Shown piece by piece: positions 1 to 10,431 of a stretch of 64,000 bases of DNA. Position numbers and translations under genes: made by a program. The notes beneath the pieces were generated by a model. That model saw only the letters and a program-made list of their open reading frames with translations. It did no database searches and was not told where the DNA came from. Position 1 is the stretch's first letter, and the number at the start of each line of letters is the position of its first letter. Source of the stretch: Flammeovirga yaeyamensis (GTDB lineage Bacteria; Bacteroidota; Bacteroidia; Cytophagales; Flammeovirgaceae); contig NZ_CP076132.1 of NCBI RefSeq assembly GCF_018736045.1, positions 1,349,501 to 1,413,500 of the forward strand, in the 5' to 3' direction.

Positions 1-615
1 TTGTTTACCTAATTCTAATGCAAACTCCTCTTTTAAAAGGTCCGTAAATATTTGTAATGATTGTAACGGCTCTTGAAGATCATGAGATGCTACATATGCA
101 AAACGTTCTAATTCTTGATTTTTTTGTTCTAATGCAATATTTATTTTTTTCGTTTGTTCAGCTTCTTTAATTTTTGTGATGTCAATATGACTGCCAATCA
201 TCCTCAAAGGGTTTCCTTCTTCATCCCATTCGATTACTTTTCCTCTACAAAATACCCAAACTATAGAGCCATCTTTGTGATAATACCTTACCTCATTATC
301 GTAAGGAAATTTACCTTTAGAAGCTACATGCTTATTAAAAACATCAAAAACACCGGGCAGATCTTCTGGATGAATGATTTTTTGCCAACTATCTGGATGA
401 TTCTCAATTTCGTGATCTTCATATCCAAACATTTTTTTAAAAGTTGGACTCATATATTCATAATTATCTTTGATGTGCCAATCCCAAAAACCAGCCATAG
501 TTCCTTCAAGAATATTACTCAAAATGACTTCATAGTCAGATGTATTTTGTGTGCTATCCTTAAAATATTGTTTTAATGATTCATCAATTTCATTATGTAC
601 TAATAATTTTTTCAA
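1..615 (-). CDS. PAS-domain sensor histidine kinase, N-terminal part (runs off left edge)
   Basis: The minus-strand reading frame stays open from about 615 to the window edge. It encodes a PAS_3-type fold (GFWDWHI near the start, then YEYMSP, FGYEDHE, IHPEDLP, DGSIVWVFCRG) followed by a short linker and a HisKA H-box with the sequence FAYVASHDLQEPL, so His is present. The ATPase domain lies outside the window. The frame overlaps the end of the upstream receiver gene, which suggests translational coupling. No ATG exists between the upstream in-frame stop and the PAS domain. The only near-cognate start is a TTG at 615-613, so the exact start is uncertain. Sensor kinase function is clear from the motifs; the signal sensed is unknown. 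Confidence 0.8.
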   Translation of the reverse strand, partial: MKKLLVHNEIDESLKQYFKDSTQNTSDYEVILSNILEGTMAGFWDWHIKDNYEYMSPTFKKMFGYEDHEIENHPDSWQKIIHPEDLPGVFDVFNKHVASKGKFPYDNEVRYYHKDGSIVWVFCRGKVIEWDEEGNPLRMIGSHIDITKIKEAEQTKKINIALEQKNQELERFAYVASHDLQEPLQSLQIFTDLLKEEFALELGKQ

Positions 616-970
616 TTTTTTCTTTGTTTAGAGGTTTGGTCAAGAAATCATTAATCAATGGATCTTGTTCTGCTTTCTTTCTATCATGTGGGTTCAAAGA
701 AGTAGTAAGCATGATGATCAAAGTATCTGCTTTTTTAGAGTCAGGAACTTTTTTATAACTTTCTAAAAACTCCCAACCATTCATTTCTGGCATATTTATA
801 TCTAAAAAGATATAATCAATTTTTTCTTCTTTTTCATTAATTAGAAAAGTTAATGCTTCTTCTGCATTTTCCATTTTTATTACTACTGGGTTTTCTAATA
901 CCTTTTTGAGCATTTTTTCATTGTAGTAATTAGTAGGATAATCGTCATCAATTAGTAATATTCGTTTCAT
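593..970 (-). CDS. Single-domain response regulator (CheY-like receiver)
   Basis: This is a 125-residue protein consisting only of a receiver domain. It has the acidic triad near residues 8-10 (LLIDDDYPTN), the phospho-acceptor Asp57 in IFLDINMPEMNG, Thr89/Thr90 in MLTTS, and Lys112 in FLTKPL. There is no output domain, so it probably relays phosphate or acts through protein contacts. The start chosen is the ATG at 970-968 (MKRILL), because the upstream extension has no receiver homology and lies inside the preceding kinase gene. It overlaps that kinase's 3' end by 23 bases and its own stop lies inside the start region of the next kinase, giving a tight three-gene signalling operon. Confidence 0.9.
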   Translation of the reverse strand: MKRILLIDDDYPTNYYNEKMLKKVLENPVVIKMENAEEALTFLINEKEEKIDYIFLDINMPEMNGWEFLESYKKVPDSKKADTLIIMLTTSLNPHDRKKAEQDPLINDFLTKPLNKEKIEKIIST

Positions 971-2087
971 CAGTTCTATGTTTTGGTAGTGTAAAATAGA
1001 AGATGCTCCCTTCATGAAGAATAGATTCGACCCAAATTTTTCCTTCGTGTAAATCAATTATTTTTTTACAATGAGCTAGTCCAATACCGTAACCATCGTA
1101 TTGTGATTTACTGTTTAACCGTTTAAAAAATTTGAATATTTCGGATGTTTTATCTTTTGGGATACCTATTCCATTATCTTTTATACTGAAAAGTACATCC
1201 TTTTCATTTATAGAATAATTTATTTCAATAATGGGCTGTTTAGATTTTTTACTAAACTTAACGGCATTGTTGATTAAGTTTTGAAAAAGTAATCTTAAGG
1301 AAATTGGATCACCATAAACCTTTGGTAAAAAAGAAGTAAACAGTTCGACATTTTTCTCTTCAAATAGTAAATGATAATCAGAAGTGATATCAGCAATCAA
1401 TTTATTACAATCAATATTAGATCTTTCCACACCATTGCCAATGCGAGAGTAATCGAGTAAGCCCTTAATTATGTTTTTCATATTCTGAGAACCTTTCTCG
1501 ATAAATTCGAGGTATGTTTTAGCTTCCTCATCGAGTTGTTCTCCATATTCCATATCAAGCAACTCAATAAAACTAGAAATGGTGCGTAAAGGTTCTTGAA
1601 GATCATGAGAAGCGATATAGACAAACTCTTCTAGTTCTTTATTTTTAGATTGAATAGCTTCATCATTTTTCTTTACTATTTTTTCTAAAGCCACAATATC
1701 TGATATATCTCTCCAACAAGAATTACTTAGAATAATTTTACCACACTCATCTTTGATACTCTGAACATTTAAAAGTACAGGTATTTTTTTACCATCGTTT
1801 GTGATCAAGTCTAACCGTTCATTTTCAATTTTCTGACCCTTAATAAACTTTTGAAATACTTTTTTTGCTGCTTCAATAGAATCTGGATGATACATTTCCA
1901 TTATCGAAGCACCAATAATTTGGTCCTTACATTTTCCAACTTTCTCGGTTAAGGTAATATTACACATAAGCACTTTTCCTGTATTGGGGTCTACAGAAAC
2001 GTACATATCGGGTGAAGAATCATAAAGTTGATGATAAATTTGATTTTTATCATTTAGTAACTGAGTAATAGCAGTAGGATTCATCAT
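948..2087 (-). CDS. PAS sensor histidine kinase
   Basis: This 379-residue kinase has no membrane segments. A PAS domain spans about residues 20-130 (SPDMYVSVDPNTGKVL, then ERLDLITNDGKKIPV). A HisKA domain follows with phospho-accepting His161 in YIASHDLQEPLRT. An HATPase_c domain spans about 260-375, with the N-box FQNLINNAVKFS and the G-box DNGIGIPKD. The cytosolic PAS architecture suggests a soluble or redox signal, which cannot be deduced from sequence. It is the first gene of the operon and overlaps the receiver gene, its likely partner. Two adjacent Met codons open the frame; the first was used. Confidence 0.92.
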   Translation of the reverse strand: MMNPTAITQLLNDKNQIYHQLYDSSPDMYVSVDPNTGKVLMCNITLTEKVGKCKDQIIGASIMEMYHPDSIEAAKKVFQKFIKGQKIENERLDLITNDGKKIPVLLNVQSIKDECGKIILSNSCWRDISDIVALEKIVKKNDEAIQSKNKELEEFVYIASHDLQEPLRTISSFIELLDMEYGEQLDEEAKTYLEFIEKGSQNMKNIIKGLLDYSRIGNGVERSNIDCNKLIADITSDYHLLFEEKNVELFTSFLPKVYGDPISLRLLFQNLINNAVKFSKKSKQPIIEINYSINEKDVLFSIKDNGIGIPKDKTSEIFKFFKRLNSKSQYDGYGIGLAHCKKIIDLHEGKIWVESILHEGSIFYFTLPKHRTDETNITN

Positions 2088-2734
2088 AAGCTTTTAGGGT
2101 TTCCTTATCTAATTTATATCAAAATCTTTATTTTTTAATGTTGAAATTAATTATTACCAAACTATTCTTTAAATATTTCAAACCATTACTTTATTAACCA
2201 TCGAACTATAAATAAGGATTTTCTATTGGTTTTAACACTATCAATTTTATTGTTTTCTTTTGAATTAGAACTTTACTAAAAATCTTATAAAGTATTTGAG
2301 TTAATATTTTTTTTGCATTCAATGAATGATGTGTTAGTTGATATTTAGGATTTTAACCATCTGTTTTAAAGTGTTTTATAAATTCTGTACGTTGTTATAT
2401 AGGTGTATGCTTTGTTATTTTAATTTAGTATACAAAATACTTTTTTATCTCTTTTTTTATATACATATTCGCTCAAGCCTAAACATATTAGTGCTTGTAT
2501 ATTTTTTTGATCGTCTTCCCAGAAGGGGAAATTACCAATTCATTTTAATTACGAATATTTTAAAAATATCTGTTCTCTTATGAATCAGTTATAACTTCAA
2601 TAAAGACTTTTTTACGATAAAACATCGTTCCATCAATCGGTAGAAAGGATACCGACATATTTACAATTGAACTGATTTGATGTAACTATCTTTTTTTTAA
2701 CCAATTCTAGTATAATTATTATTTAAACTTTACT
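2088..2734. other. Long AT-rich intergenic region between divergent genes
   Basis: This is a 647-base spacer between the divergently transcribed kinase operon and the giant protease, so it should hold both promoters. No convincing coding frame is present. A short inverted repeat, TCGGTA/TACCGA at 2637-2642 and 2650-2655, lies about 80 bases before the protease start and could be an operator, but it is only 6 bp long. No complete TTTG/TAnnTTTG promoter was found. Confidence 0.4.
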
Positions 2735-5700
2735 ATGAACTACATGATGAAGACTGCTGTAGGCGTCTTTTCTATGTTGGCAGTTTCTGCCGGTATAGAA
2801 GTGTCGGCACAGTCTACCCCTCAACCTGTGGTGTACCAAAACGGTATGGCCAAGGGTGTTGTTCGCGTGAAATTTGCAGAGGATGTATCACCTCAACTTC
2901 AATCTTTCGGAGCGAATAGTAACGGAATCTCTACTTTAGGGATCTCAACTTTTGATGTTACAGCTAAACGTTTTAGTGCATCAAATATGAGAAGAGTATT
3001 CCCATACAATCCTAAAACAGAACACAAGCTTATCAAACATGGTTTGCACTTATGGTATGAAATGGAAGTTGATTCTGAGTCAGATTTAAGAGCGGTAACT
3101 AATGCATTTGCTTCTATTCAAGAAGTTGAATTTGCAGAGCCAATGTTAGAAAAGAAGCTTGTTGATGGTGATTATTCGGCAAGAACCATCACTTTCGAAG
3201 AGGCAAAGGCAATGACTACTCAACAGTCGACTTCTGATTTTAATGATCCAATGTTGGACAAACAATGGCATTATAACAATACACAGCAAAGAGCAGGTTG
3301 GGTAGAAGGTGCAGATATTCGTTTATTTGATGCTTGGGAAAAAACAACTGGTTCGTCTAATGTTGTAGTTGCTGTACATGATGAAGGTATCGATGTGGAG
3401 CACGAGGATCTTGTGTCAAACATGTGGATAAATGAAGGGGAAATACCAGGTAATGGTATAGACGACGATGGTAACGGATACGTAGATGACGTATATGGTT
3501 ATTCGTTCTCTAATAGAACGGGAGATATTCCTGCTCAAGTTCACGGTACTCACGTAGGTGGTACAGTTGCAGCTACTAGTAATAATGGTATAGGTGTTGC
3601 CGGTGTCGCAGGTGGTGATGGATCTGGAAATGGAGCTCGATTAATGACACTTCAAATCTTAGGCGGACAGTATGGAGATGTTGCCCCTTCATATGTTTAT
3701 GCTGCTGATAACGGAGCCGTTATTTCTCAAAACTCATGGGGATATACTTCACCTGGTACATATGAACAAGTAGTGCTTGATGCCATTGATTATTTCATTG
3801 AAGAAGCAGGTGATTTTGAAGGATCTCCAATGAAAGGAGGTATTGTTATTTTTGCGGCAGGTAATGATGATTATGATGGTCCAATGTGGCCTGGTTACTA
3901 TGAAAAAACACTTACTGTAGCAGCTACAGGTCCAACATGGGAAAAAGCCTGGTACTCAAACTATGGTGATTGGATTCATATTTCAGCACCTGGTGGAGAT
4001 AGAACTTTTGGAGGAGAAGAAGCTATTGTTTTGAGTACTTTACCTTCGAATGGTTACGGTTATTTGGATGGAACATCAATGGCTTGTCCACACGTTTCTG
4101 GTGTTGCAGCTTTAGTAGTTTCACATTTGGGAGGACCGTCTTATACGGCTGATATACTTTGGAACCAATTAATTAATTCAACTAATGATATTGAACAATA
4201 TAACGAGAGTTATGTTGGGAAATTAGGATATGGCCAAATTGATGCAGCAAAAGCGTTAATCAAAAATGAAGGTATTGGTCCTGAAGCAATTGTCGATTTA
4301 ATGTCTGATGCAGCATCAGATAATTTTATCTCTTTAAAATGGAGTACTCCTAATGATGAAGACGATGGTTACCCTGCATCTTATGTCATTTACTACTCTG
4401 AAGAAGAGATTACTGCTGATAATTATATATCAGCAATGACATCTACTCAAAGAGCAGAAAATGTACCATCAAATACTTCAGAAATAGATGGTTTAGAAGC
4501 CAATAAAATGTATTACTTCATGATCAAATCATTTGATAGGTGGGGCAATGAATCGGGGTTGTCTAATATCATTTCAGCTTCAACAAATAACGGTCCTACA
4601 GTAGTGATTCCATCTACATCAGTTGATTTTATGTTAGAAGGAACTAACCTTATGGAGACACAAACAGTAATGATGAACAACGAAGGTGAAGGCCTTTTAC
4701 GTTGGGAATCATCTGTAAATCAAGGTACTTATTTCTATGATTGGCAATCGTATACAACTTTCCCTCAAGTAGGTAATCCATCTCAAAGAGTGGCCAATGT
4801 AAGGACGGTAACAGCACCTTCTATTCAGAAATTCTCAATGGAAGAAGATGAATTAGCAGAGTATGAAAATTCTCAATATACTTACTCTAATTGGTTCCAT
4901 CCAATATACAATATTGGTGAAGAAGATCTTTCTTTATCGAATACTTCAGCAGTAGCTTACTTAATTGGTCAGAAAGAAGGCTTTAACTTAACTGATGCTG
5001 AAATTTTTATCAACGAGTTAACTGTTGGTCCAGTGGAGGTTGAAGTATATCAAGGACCCAATTTATCTACGGCTAAATTAGTAACATCAGCTACAATTGA
5101 TTGGGGGCTTGATTACCAAAAAACACATTATGTTCAATTTGATCAACAAGTATTCTTCCCTCAAAATAGTGTTGTTTGGTTGTTAGTAAAAACAAAAGCT
5201 GGTAATAAATATCCATTGTCAATGTCAATGGCAGCAAATGGTTTAGAAGATGTTGCAGATATGTATCAGTGGATGAGTTTTGATGATGGAGATACTTGGG
5301 TGCCTTTACATACAGCAATTGAAGCAACAGGCTATGCTTTTACTCAATCACTTGTTTCTAAAAATGCTTCTTTTGGTGAAGTTGTGAAAATTTCGCCAAT
5401 GTCAGGTGAAATTGCTCCAGGTGAGTCTGTAGAAGTTACTGTAGATGCTGATGCCATGGGATTGATCAATGGTGATTATAAATTCTATTCAAACATCGAG
5501 TCAAACGATAGAGAAAACGAAAGATATACTTTACCAGTGAACGTTAAAGTTAGAGGTAGACTTCCTGAAATAAAATCTATGGCAATCGTAGAATTTGGAA
5601 GTGTAATTTTAGGTTTTGAGAAAGAAGTATCGGTTGACTTATCAAACTATGGTTACGGTAATTTTGGTGTGAGTTCTATTGATATTTCTGATCCTCAATT

Positions 5701-8700
5701 TACAGTATCTAGCCAACCTTACACTATTAATGCAAGATCTAGAAGTGAGTTGATTTTAAACTTTAAGCCTACAATGGCAGGTAATGCTAATGCAGAAGTT
5801 AAGATTACTTCAAGTACTGGAATTGAGCATACTTTCTCTTTATTTGCAGTGGTAGGCGAACCTGCTGAAATAGAAGTTGCTCCACTTGAGCAAACTATTG
5901 CAATGGCCAAGGGTGACGGTGGAAACGGTGAAGTGACAATTACAAATAATGGTGCATACCCTCTTACTTATGTGATGCCAACTTATTCTGATAACATTCC
6001 AGAAGGGACGCATAAGTTTGGTTACTCTTGGACGAAGTTTGAAGATATAGATGCATCTAATTTTGTATCTATTAAAGAGGCTGATGGAGCCTTTAACATA
6101 GCTCAGAAGTTTGTTGATGATCCTAGTAAAAACTGGGAAATGATCAAAATGAATTTTGATTTCCCATTCTATGGTGAGTATCAAAGTGAAATGTATGTTT
6201 CTCATGCCGGTGTTGTCGCTTTAGATAATACATCTAATTTTAACAGTTCGGCAAATATGGGGAATGAATATTTACCTTATGGTTTTATTTCAGCTTTGCA
6301 TTTCTCAAATATTGACTTAGGTATTAGAGGTGGAATTTGGATCAAGCATTATGATGATAAAACGGTTGTTGAATACAACGATGTACAAATGTCATGGTGG
6401 CCTGGAGGAGCAACTTTCCAAATAGTTATGTTCGCCACAGGTGATATCGAAATTCTTTATAATGATATGTCACAAGTGGATTCATGGGATATTAATGGCA
6501 TTTTCGTAGGTATCGAAGAACCAGCAAAAGAAGATGGTGTTCTTGTTTATGAAAACAGATGGAGTGATCCTTTACCATCACTTTTTGAAAATCAAAATCA
6601 AAATGTGAGAGTAAGATTCTACTATCCAGGTTCTAAAATCATCACTAACCTATCATCTGCTGAAGGGGTTATTGGTGTAGGACAATCGGAAACAATCACT
6701 TTTGATATCGATGATTCACAATTAATTGAGGGTCAGAATGTTCAGAATATTGCCGTTGCTAGCAATGATCCTAATTTGCCAATTTCTCACTTTAAAGTGA
6801 TTGTTTATGTAATGGGTGGTACAGCTGCTGATATCGAATTATCAACTACTGATGTTGATTATCAAGGTAAACTTTTGGGTGGTAATTACTTGCACTTATT
6901 AGCTTTATCAAATGTTGGAGACAAATCAACAGATATTGTTTCAGCATCACTAACAGACGGTACCCATTTCTCCGTTGACTTTGAGCAAATGACTTTAAAT
7001 CCAAGAAGTGGTAGACAAATGAATGTATACTTTAATCCAACTATAGCGGGTGAGTTTACAGATGTTTTAACGTTAATGGATTCTGATGGAAAAGAGTATG
7101 TAATCAATCTAAAAGGTACAGGTCTTAATCCTCCAGCAATTGATCTTGATGTTACTCCCCATGTATATAACTTGAAACATGGCGAATCAACAGAATTTGA
7201 GATTACTGTTCACAATACGGATGGTTTGGTAGATTTAGATATCCTTCCTAGACACGCTTCTTGGTTATCTATTGTAGAAGATGAAGCTCAAGTAACCAAT
7301 GTACCGGAGTTTGATTATACTTGGAGAACAAACCAAAAACAATTACAAGGTTTTGATGACCCTGAAGCACCATCTTTCGAGTGGTATGATATTATCTCAG
7401 AGGAAAATAGAATTACACACTTCGAAACGGAAGATGAGCATTGGTGGGAACAATATGATTTGCCATGGCCAGTAAAATTTTATGGCAAAGAATATAATGA
7501 AATTTATGTTGCGTTTGCAGGAGTAGTAGCGTTATCTAAGCCACATAACTTGTACGACGGTATCTTTAATACAGACCTTCCTCTAGATGATGGTATCAAC
7601 AATATCGCTTCTTCTATTTGGATGTTAGGAGCTACTAACCCAACGGATGCATCTGAAATCAAAGGTATTTTCATGCATGCAGACGAAGAGAAAGTTGTGA
7701 TCACTCACTCAAGATATCAACATAACTTTGCCTTCTTTGGTGGTTTTGTTACATGTCAGACTGTGTTCTTTAGAGACGGTACAGTGAAAATGCAGTACAA
7801 AGTGGAAAACCAGAATGGTGTAGACGGATGGTCGAACATGACAACAATTGGTCTTGAAAACGAAGATGGTACTTCAGCAGCTAAAGTTGCTTATGGAGCC
7901 GCTATTATCAAAGATCGTTTGGTTGTAGAATATGTACCAGCTCATAAAATGACAATTGCTGCAGGAACATCAAAAACATTGAAATTCAAAGTGGATGCTT
8001 CTGAATTAATGGACGGTACTTACAATACCAACCTTACTTTCCAAAATATTACTCCAGGTAAGGAAGAAATTTCTATCCCTGTTCAAGTAAATGTAGAAGG
8101 TGAAGTAATATTCGGTGCTGATGATGTTGATTTTGGTGAAGTTGTCGCTGGAGCTGGAGTCACTAACACAGAATACTTCCAATTTAAAAATACAGGCTCT
8201 AAAGATGTTACTATCAATAGCTTTAAATTAAATGATGACACACAATCAGTTGTTGAATTGAAAGAGGTAGTGGATGGTTTCTGGGGTCCTGAAACTTATT
8301 GGACAGATATTAACATGTTATGGAACTTCCCAATGACAGTTCACCCAGGTGATGCTTTGGAATTCAGAGCAATGTTAACAGCAACAACTTCAGGTAATAT
8401 CAATGATGTACTAACAGCAGTTGATGTTGATGGAATGGAGCACAACGTAAACATTATTGCTAATGGTTATGAGCCATCGAAATTCTCTTGGGATGGTACA
8501 GATAAAGAATTCACTTCTTTAGATCCTCAATACAAAGATGAGTTTATGGTGACTGTTTCTAATGAAGGTGGTAAGTCTATGTTAGATTACACTTTAGAAA
8601 TTGATTTTAATAGAGACGGTTCTGAGATGGAGGCACCTGAAGGAGGAGACATTATGTCATTTGGTGCGACTTCTTCTACAATGCACAACTTCTCAACAAT

Positions 8701-10258
8701 GTCAGTAGCCAATGAAGACGATTTCCATTCAATACTTAAGTACACTGATGAAGTTGTTCCTACTACAGCTGTAGGTTATGGAGGAGATGCAATGACAATA
8801 GCAACTGCATTTGTAGCTCCATCAGAAGGATTTAACTTATCTCATGTGGAAACATTCTACCGTCCATTTGGTAAGGATAACGGAAATATCAAAGTGAATA
8901 TCTTAGCAGGTGGCTCTATTAATAGTGCAACTGAGGTCTATGAAAATGTTTTCCCAACGGAGACTTTGGGGACAGATTCAGAAGGAGATTATCAAGTATT
9001 TGATTTAGGAGAGGAGATTACATTCTTCCCAGGAGAGAAGTTCTTTGTGGTATTTACATATGATCAAGGTGTAGAATATCCTCAAGGTATTGTTGTTGAG
9101 GATCCAAATATTTCTTCTACGTTCTATATCTATACGGATGAAGGGTTTGTGGATATAACTACTGATGCATCTTGGTCTGGCTTACGATGGGTGAACAAAG
9201 CAATGGCTAAGAACCCGATAAAAGGTACTTGGATAGAAATTGATTCAGAAGGAGGTCAATTGGATCTTAATGCAACTGCATCTTTTAAAGTATCATTGGA
9301 TGCATCCTATGCTTTTAAAGCAGATAACTTTGCTTCTGTGAAAGCTTATACAAATGATCCATCTCAACCTGAGGTTGAATTCTTAGTAACGCTAAGAAAA
9401 AATGCTTCACCATCATTTATCGATCCAGTATCAACTATAGATATGGATGTATTGACTGAGCAAACAATTGAGTTTGAAGCTACAGATAGAGAAGATCATG
9501 CTATTGTTTATGGTATTGAGACTTCGTCTGATGCTATAACAGCAGAAGAAGTAGAAGGTAAATACCGTGTGACAATTGCTCCAAAATATTCTGATGGAGA
9601 AATGATTAAATTCTATGTAACAGCAACGGATGAGTTAGATGGCATATCAACACATGAAGTGATTGTTAATGTTAATCTTATCAACAGAGCTCCTATGTAT
9701 ATTGGTGAGGAAGTGATGGAAATGAAAGTTGGGGAAAACTTTACATATGCAACAGATGAGTTCTTTATGGATGAAGATGGAGATTTAATGACGTTTGAGA
9801 TCGCAGCACAAAATCATGGTATTGCAGTAGCAACTATGGCAGGTGAAGATTTCTTTATGGCAGGTATTTCTATTGGAACTACAGAGGTCGCTGTAATGGC
9901 AACAGATGCTAATGGTGAGTCAACAATTCAAACTATTGAAGTAAATATTGTTGGTATTGAAGAAGAGGAAGATATTACTTCAATTGACCAAGACGTATTG
10001 GTGTCAGAAGTGAAGAACTTCCCTAACCCAGTAATTACTGAGACAACTATCTCATTCCTTCTTAAAGAACAAGGTGATGTGAGTATTGCAATTTACAATA
10101 TGAATGGTGGTTTAGTTGAAAGACTTAATGCAGGTACATTATCTTCAGGTGTTCAAAATGTAGAATACAATGCGACAAAATTGAATACAGGAATGTATAT
10201 CTACGCTATTATGGTAGACAATCAGTTTGTTGGTTATAACAAGTTAATTAAGCAATAA
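2735..10258 (+). CDS. Giant T9SS-secreted subtilisin-family serine protease (S8)
   Basis: This 2507-residue protein begins with a signal peptide (residues 1-25, ending VSA). The peptidase S8 domain covers about 190-510 with the full triad: Asp216 in AVHDEGID, His270 in HGTHVGGT, Ser448 in DGTSMACPHVSG, plus oxyanion Asn333 in SQNSWG. An fn3 domain follows (about 515-615), then many beta-sandwich modules of the ASH/Ig type and a duplicated module (findings). Two cadherin-like modules lie near 2240-2400. A C-terminal T9SS type A sorting domain (about 2426-2507) starts at NFPNPV and ends GYNKLIKQ. The protein should be exported by Sec and carried across the outer membrane by T9SS, then released or anchored at the surface as a large extracellular protease. 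It is monocistronic and ends at a strong terminator. Confidence 0.93.
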   Translation: MNYMMKTAVGVFSMLAVSAGIEVSAQSTPQPVVYQNGMAKGVVRVKFAEDVSPQLQSFGANSNGISTLGISTFDVTAKRFSASNMRRVFPYNPKTEHKLIKHGLHLWYEMEVDSESDLRAVTNAFASIQEVEFAEPMLEKKLVDGDYSARTITFEEAKAMTTQQSTSDFNDPMLDKQWHYNNTQQRAGWVEGADIRLFDAWEKTTGSSNVVVAVHDEGIDVEHEDLVSNMWINEGEIPGNGIDDDGNGYVDDVYGYSFSNRTGDIPAQVHGTHVGGTVAATSNNGIGVAGVAGGDGSGNGARLMTLQILGGQYGDVAPSYVYAADNGAVISQNSWGYTSPGTYEQVVLDAIDYFIEEAGDFEGSPMKGGIVIFAAGNDDYDGPMWPGYYEKTLTVAATGPTWEKAWYSNYGDWIHISAPGGDRTFGGEEAIVLSTLPSNGYGYLDGTSMACPHVSGVAALVVSHLGGPSYTADILWNQLINSTNDIEQYNESYVGKLGYGQIDAAKALIKNEGIGPEAIVDLMSDAASDNFISLKWSTPNDEDDGYPASYVIYYSEEEITADNYISAMTSTQRAENVPSNTSEIDGLEANKMYYFMIKSFDRWGNESGLSNIISASTNNGPTVVIPSTSVDFMLEGTNLMETQTVMMNNEGEGLLRWESSVNQGTYFYDWQSYTTFPQVGNPSQRVANVRTVTAPSIQKFSMEEDELAEYENSQYTYSNWFHPIYNIGEEDLSLSNTSAVAYLIGQKEGFNLTDAEIFINELTVGPVEVEVYQGPNLSTAKLVTSATIDWGLDYQKTHYVQFDQQVFFPQNSVVWLLVKTKAGNKYPLSMSMAANGLEDVADMYQWMSFDDGDTWVPLHTAIEATGYAFTQSLVSKNASFGEVVKISPMSGEIAPGESVEVTVDADAMGLINGDYKFYSNIESNDRENERYTLPVNVKVRGRLPEIKSMAIVEFGSVILGFEKEVSVDLSNYGYGNFGVSSIDISDPQFTVSSQPYTINARSRSELILNFKPTMAGNANAEVKITSSTGIEHTFSLFAVVGEPAEIEVAPLEQTIAMAKGDGGNGEVTITNNGAYPLTYVMPTYSDNIPEGTHKFGYSWTKFEDIDASNFVSIKEADGAFNIAQKFVDDPSKNWEMIKMNFDFPFYGEYQSEMYVSHAGVVALDNTSNFNSSANMGNEYLPYGFISALHFSNIDLGIRGGIWIKHYDDKTVVEYNDVQMSWWPGGATFQIVMFATGDIEILYNDMSQVDSWDINGIFVGIEEPAKEDGVLVYENRWSDPLPSLFENQNQNVRVRFYYPGSKIITNLSSAEGVIGVGQSETITFDIDDSQLIEGQNVQNIAVASNDPNLPISHFKVIVYVMGGTAADIELSTTDVDYQGKLLGGNYLHLLALSNVGDKSTDIVSASLTDGTHFSVDFEQMTLNPRSGRQMNVYFNPTIAGEFTDVLTLMDSDGKEYVINLKGTGLNPPAIDLDVTPHVYNLKHGESTEFEITVHNTDGLVDLDILPRHASWLSIVEDEAQVTNVPEFDYTWRTNQKQLQGFDDPEAPSFEWYDIISEENRITHFETEDEHWWEQYDLPWPVKFYGKEYNEIYVAFAGVVALSKPHNLYDGIFNTDLPLDDGINNIASSIWMLGATNPTDASEIKGIFMHADEEKVVITHSRYQHNFAFFGGFVTCQTVFFRDGTVKMQYKVENQNGVDGWSNMTTIGLENEDGTSAAKVAYGAAIIKDRLVVEYVPAHKMTIAAGTSKTLKFKVDASELMDGTYNTNLTFQNITPGKEEISIPVQVNVEGEVIFGADDVDFGEVVAGAGVTNTEYFQFKNTGSKDVTINSFKLNDDTQSVVELKEVVDGFWGPETYWTDINMLWNFPMTVHPGDALEFRAMLTATTSGNINDVLTAVDVDGMEHNVNIIANGYEPSKFSWDGTDKEFTSLDPQYKDEFMVTVSNEGGKSMLDYTLEIDFNRDGSEMEAPEGGDIMSFGATSSTMHNFSTMSVANEDDFHSILKYTDEVVPTTAVGYGGDAMTIATAFVAPSEGFNLSHVETFYRPFGKDNGNIKVNILAGGSINSATEVYENVFPTETLGTDSEGDYQVFDLGEEITFFPGEKFFVVFTYDQGVEYPQGIVVEDPNISSTFYIYTDEGFVDITTDASWSGLRWVNKAMAKNPIKGTWIEIDSEGGQLDLNATASFKVSLDASYAFKADNFASVKAYTNDPSQPEVEFLVTLRKNASPSFIDPVSTIDMDVLTEQTIEFEATDREDHAIVYGIETSSDAITAEEVEGKYRVTIAPKYSDGEMIKFYVTATDELDGISTHEVIVNVNLINRAPMYIGEEVMEMKVGENFTYATDEFFMDEDGDLMTFEIAAQNHGIAVATMAGEDFFMAGISIGTTEVAVMATDANGESTIQTIEVNIVGIEEEEDITSIDQDVLVSEVKNFPNPVITETTISFLLKEQGDVSIAIYNMNGGLVERLNAGTLSSGVQNVEYNATKLNTGMYIYAIMVDNQFVGYNKLIKQ

Positions 10259-10283
10259 TAATTAGCTAGAATATAAATAGTTT

Positions 10284-10313
10284 GGCCTCCTCACTTTGTG
10301 AGGAGGCCTTTTT
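10284..10313 (+). terminator. Intrinsic terminator of the giant protease gene
   Basis: A perfect 11-bp stem, GGCCTCCTCAC (10284-10294) with GTGAGGAGGCC (10298-10308), closes a TTT loop and is followed by a T run. It lies 26 bases after the protease stop codon. Confidence 0.95.
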
Positions 10314-10399
10314 ATGGAATAACAATTTTGTTGAAAATCAGTTTCCTAAGAAATTATCTTATACAAAAAATAGGATTTAATAATCTATTTAAGTATAAT

Positions 10400-10405
10400 T
10401 ACGTA
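10400..10405. promoter_or_regulatory. TACGTA palindrome upstream of the Fnr-like gene
   Basis: A TACGTA hexamer lies 27 bases before the Fnr-like start codon. The same hexamer overlaps the start of the recombinase-like gene and recurs five times before narK, so it may be a shared operator. This is inference from recurrence only. Confidence 0.4.
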
Positions 10406-10431
10406 GAACTTACTTCGAAATTCGCTAACAA

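Noticed and set aside
2338-2583. An 81-codon plus-strand frame in the spacer before the giant protease
   Set aside because: It consists of low-complexity hydrophobic residues from AT-rich DNA, without a good start or neighbouring signals.
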